Assembly (NCBI GenBank): GCA_902518955.1
Contig: CABYIR010000006.1
Location: forward strand, 1-64,000
Reading direction: 5' to 3'
DNA length: 64,000 nucleotides
Origin: an uncultured Pelagibacteraceae bacterium
GTDB taxonomy: Bacteria > Pseudomonadota > Alphaproteobacteria > Pelagibacterales > AG-422-B15
The position numbers were made by a program, and so were the translations under genes. Shown here piece after piece: positions 61,174 through 64,000 of this stretch. Under the pieces are notes generated by a model. That model had not been told where the DNA came from. It ran no database searches and worked only from the letters and a program-made list of their open reading frames with translations. Every line of letters begins with the position of its first letter. Position 1 is the stretch's first letter.

Positions 61174-64000
61174 TTACTATTTTTGAGTCAGATCTTGAGT
61201 ATTTTTTTAAGATTTTTTTTAAATGTGAAGGGAGTACGATCAAGCATGGAGTTACGATTAGTGTAAGTATTGCAGAGAAAGATAGTCCATAAACAATACA
61301 TTGTGCGAGAGGGCTCCACATAGATGTAACGTTTGAATCATAGGCAATTTCACGGCTTATTGGGTCTATACTATAGTTTAAGGCAAGAGGGATTAAGCCT
61401 AACATGGTGGTAACAGTAGTAAGAAATATTGGTCTCAATCTTTGTGCGCTTGCTTTTAAAATAGATGTTTCAACATCCATATCTTTATTCTTTTTTTGAA
61501 TAAAATTAAATGCATCAATTAAAATAATATTGTTATTAACAACTATGCCAGCAAGAGAGATTATTCCAATGCCATGCATGATTGCACTAAATTGCTGATC
61601 AAAAACTAGCAAACCAAAAAATACACCAGCAGTACTCATTAACACAGCAGAAAGAATGATAAAACTCTGATAAAAGCTATTGAATTGCGTCACAAGTAGT
61701 GCCGCCATTATTAAAATAGAAATTATGAATGCCTGTATCACAAATCTCATTGAATTATTTTGTTCTTCATTTTCTCCTCCAAAAACAATATCTATATTTC
61801 CAGGAAAATTTTGTTTTTCTACCCATGTAGCTAACTCAGTAGATTTCTCACCAACAGTAGCGGTCTCATCCACATTTGCCTTAATATACATAGCATTTCT
61901 TGCATCATACCGTCTTATAAAGCTTACGTTTCGCTTAGCTTTCTTTTTGACAAAATTACTTATTGGTACTGAGCCAAAATTTGTTTCAATCATTATATTA
62001 TCTAGTTGATCAATTGACCTTTGATCTTCAGGGTATCTTACAAAGATCTCTAACTCATCATCAACATCATTAGGCCTATATTTTCCAATCATGACACCAT
62101 TAGTTACTAAATTTACAGCAGACCCAATTGTGAAGACATCTGCTCCAAATTGAGATGCTTTTGGTTTATCAATAATCAGTTCCCATTCAACTAAGGGTAT
62201 TGGCAATGTATCTTCTACACTTATTAATCCATCAACGTTATTATCAATATGAGATCTCAATTTTTCTGATATTGGAATAATATCATTTGTGGACGGGCCC
62301 ATTATTCTAATTTCTAAATCTTTTCCTACTGGAGGACCATTTTGGAGCTCTGAAACTTCAACTTTTATTCCACTAATCTTGTCTACTTGCTCTCTTATTT
62401 GACTTATAATCACATGTCCGTTTTCTCGAGATGATCGTTCTGTAAATTCAAAAAATAAGTTAGCAATCGTATCCTCTGAATTTCCTCCTCGAGACCCAAT
62501 TCCACCAAATCTACCAGTTTGAAGAAATACACTCCTAATTCCCTGAGTCTCTGTAATTATTTTTTCAACATCTGCACTCAGTCTTTCAATTTCATCAATC
62601 GATAAGTTTCCTCGTGCAGCAATTTTTGCTTGTCCAAAAAAGGGATCAGATGTTGTAAAGAAGACCATACCAGGTCCATAGGTAAGATATGAACTGATTA
62701 CAATGTATAGAGCTGAAATTATAATTATTAATGTTAATATTGGTCTTTTAATTAAGATATTTAAAGTCTTTACATATTTACCTAAAACACCTCTGAGAGA
62801 GTCTAAGTTAAAATCTGCGTCAGAGCCTAAGGTTTTAAAATTACTGAATGAAGAATTTGATGCCTTTCCAAAAACACTTCCAATAACTGGAACAAATAAA
62901 AGGCTATAAAAGAGTGCAACAAACAACACTATAAATATAGTTAATGGCAGTACTCTCATGAATTGACCAGAAATTCCAGGCCAAAAGAATAAAGGGATAA
63001 ATACAGCTAATGTAGTAGCTGCAGAAGCTACGATTGGCCAAAACATTCTTTTTGCGGCATAAATGTAAGCCTCAGTTCGATTAAGACCTTCAACCATTTT
63101 TCTGTCAGCAAATTCAACTACTACCAAAGATCCATCTATAAGCATTCCAAGAGCCACCAGTATTCCAAAGATAACCATAAAATTATAATCGTAACCAGTT
63201 ATATATAGGATAAATAGTGATACTAAGATTGAAATTGGTATCCCAGAGCCCACTATAAGTGACGATCTTATACCTAATGCAAGCATAGTAATTAAGAGTA
63301 CAAATAGAGTGGCTAAAAGAATATTGCCTTGAAGAGAGTTAACTTGATCAGTTATCATTTCTCTTGAATCTAAAATATATGAAATATTTACTTCATTCGG
63401 TACTTTATCAACATAGCCATTAACTATATTCTCAACTTCATTTATAGTTTCAATTAGATTTGTGCCTCTGCCTTTTTTTACCATTAAAGAAATAGATTTT
63501 GCTCCATTAACTTTTGTATAACTTTTTCTTTCTTTAAAGTTTCTTTTAATTTCAGCTATATCTGCAAGAAATATTGAACTGTTATCTGATGATCTAATTG
63601 GAAGCTCATAAACATCTTTCGCTGACTCAAATAAGCCAGGAACACTTACTGAAAATTGCCCATTACCAGTACTGATTTCACCTGTAGTTACTACCTGATT
63701 GTTATTAGAAACTGCACTTATTATTTCTGGAAATGTAATATTATAGTTTTCAAGTTGATCTCTATTGATTACGGCTTCTAGTTGCTCGTCTCTAGCTCCT
63801 ACGATCTCAACTTCAAATATTGAGGGTATAAGCTCTAAATCTTTTTTTATTTGACGAGCTAAATTCAATACATACCGTTCTGAAGCAGATTCAGAATCTA
63901 TTGATATTATAATGTTTGGATCATCGGTAACTGAAACCTCTGAAACGACAGGATCCTTTGCATCTTCTGGAAAATTTACTTTTGCATCATTTACAGCGTC
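61166..64000 (-). CDS. RND-family efflux/transport permease, N-terminus beyond window edge
   Basis: Track starts at TTG 63868, but manual translation stays open in frame for 44 more codons to base 64000 (DAVNDAKVNFPEDAKDPVVSEVSVTDDPNIIISIDSESASERYVLN-LARQIKK), typical RND N-term. Confidence 0.92.
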   Translation of the reverse strand, partial: DAVNDAKVNFPEDAKDPVVSEVSVTDDPNIIISIDSESASERYVLNLARQIKKDLELIPSIFEVEIVGARDEQLEAVINRDQLENYNITFPEIISAVSNNNQVVTTGEISTGNGQFSVSVPGLFESAKDVYELPIRSSDNSSIFLADIAEIKRNFKERKSYTKVNGAKSISLMVKKGRGTNLIETINEVENIVNGYVDKVPNEVNISYILDSREMITDQVNSLQGNILLATLFVLLITMLALGIRSSLIVGSGIPISILVSLFILYITGYDYNFMVIFGILVALGMLIDGSLVVVEFADRKMVEGLNRTEAYIYAAKRMFWPIVASAATTLAVFIPLFFWPGISGQFMRVLPLTIFIVLFVALFYSLLFVPVIGSVFGKASNSSFSNFKTLGSDADFNLDSLRGVLGKYVKTLNILIKRPILTLIIIISALYIVISSYLTYGPGMVFFTTSDPFFGQAKIAARGNLSIDEIERLSADVEKIITETQGIRSVFLQTGRFGGIGSRGGNSEDTIANLFFEFTERSSRENGHVIISQIREQVDKISGIKVEVSELQNGPPVGKDLEIRIMGPSTNDIIPISEKLRSHIDNNVDGLISVEDTLPIPLVEWELIIDKPKASQFGADVFTIGSAVNLVTNGVMIGKYRPNDVDDELEIFVRYPEDQRSIDQLDNIMIETNFGSVPISNFVKKKAKRNVSFIRRYDARNAMYIKANVDETATVGEKSTELATWVEKQNFPGNIDIVFGGENEEQNNSMRFVIQAFIISILIMAALLVTQFNSFYQSFIILSAVLMSTAGVFFGLLVFDQQFSAIMHGIGIISLAGIVVNNNIILIDAFNFIQKKNKDMDVETSILKASAQRLRPIFLTTVTTMLGLIPLALNYSIDPISREIAYDSNVTSMWSPLAQCIVYGLSFSAILTLIVTPCLIVLPSHLKKILKKYSRSDSKIVNA

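Noticed and set aside
63866-63868. True start of the second RND gene at TTG 63868
   Set aside because: The reading frame stays open to base 64000 with RND-like sequence; the real start lies outside the window.
1-64000. tRNA/rRNA genes, CRISPR arrays, prophage or transposase genes
   Set aside because: None recognised; intergenic spaces are short and almost all are explained by coding genes, terminators or regulatory sequence.

Overview
The window is an AT-rich, gene-dense stretch of a marine alphaproteobacterium-like genome. It resembles SAR11/Pelagibacterales or HIMB59-like lineages, but this is inferred only from base composition, the recA-alaS-icd neighbourhood and C1/osmolyte gene content. 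The dominant theme is methylated-compound and C1 metabolism on tetrahydrofolate (THF): fhs divergent from an MTHFR-like + DmdA-like pair (5.9-9.8 kb); a ProV/ProW/ProX betaine-type transporter (19.7-24.1 kb); a homocysteine S-methyltransferase; a second DmdA; a DMGDH-like enzyme; and soxBDAG (25-39.6 kb). A candidate copper-handling island sits inside that C1 block (27.2-29.8 kb): a His-rich SCO, a Cys-rich mini-lipoprotein, a Met/Asp-repeat DUF2182 protein and DUF1326. The rest is a mix of catabolic genes, a FAD oxidoreductase/DUF1365/CFAS operon, housekeeping genes (dusA, dksA, recA, alaS, icd) and two tandem RND transporters that run off the right edge. By hand I also found a single-nt homopolymer frameshift in an acyl-CoA ligase coupled to fhs, a multi-lesion DUF983 pseudogene, a GAAC-N7-GAAC SOS-type box before recA, three hairpin terminators, and two coding regions absent from the ORF track (edge-truncated DUF1214; a 52-aa zinc-ribbon protein). 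No rRNA, tRNA, CRISPR or mobile element was recognised. Family assignments are from motif recognition, not database searches.
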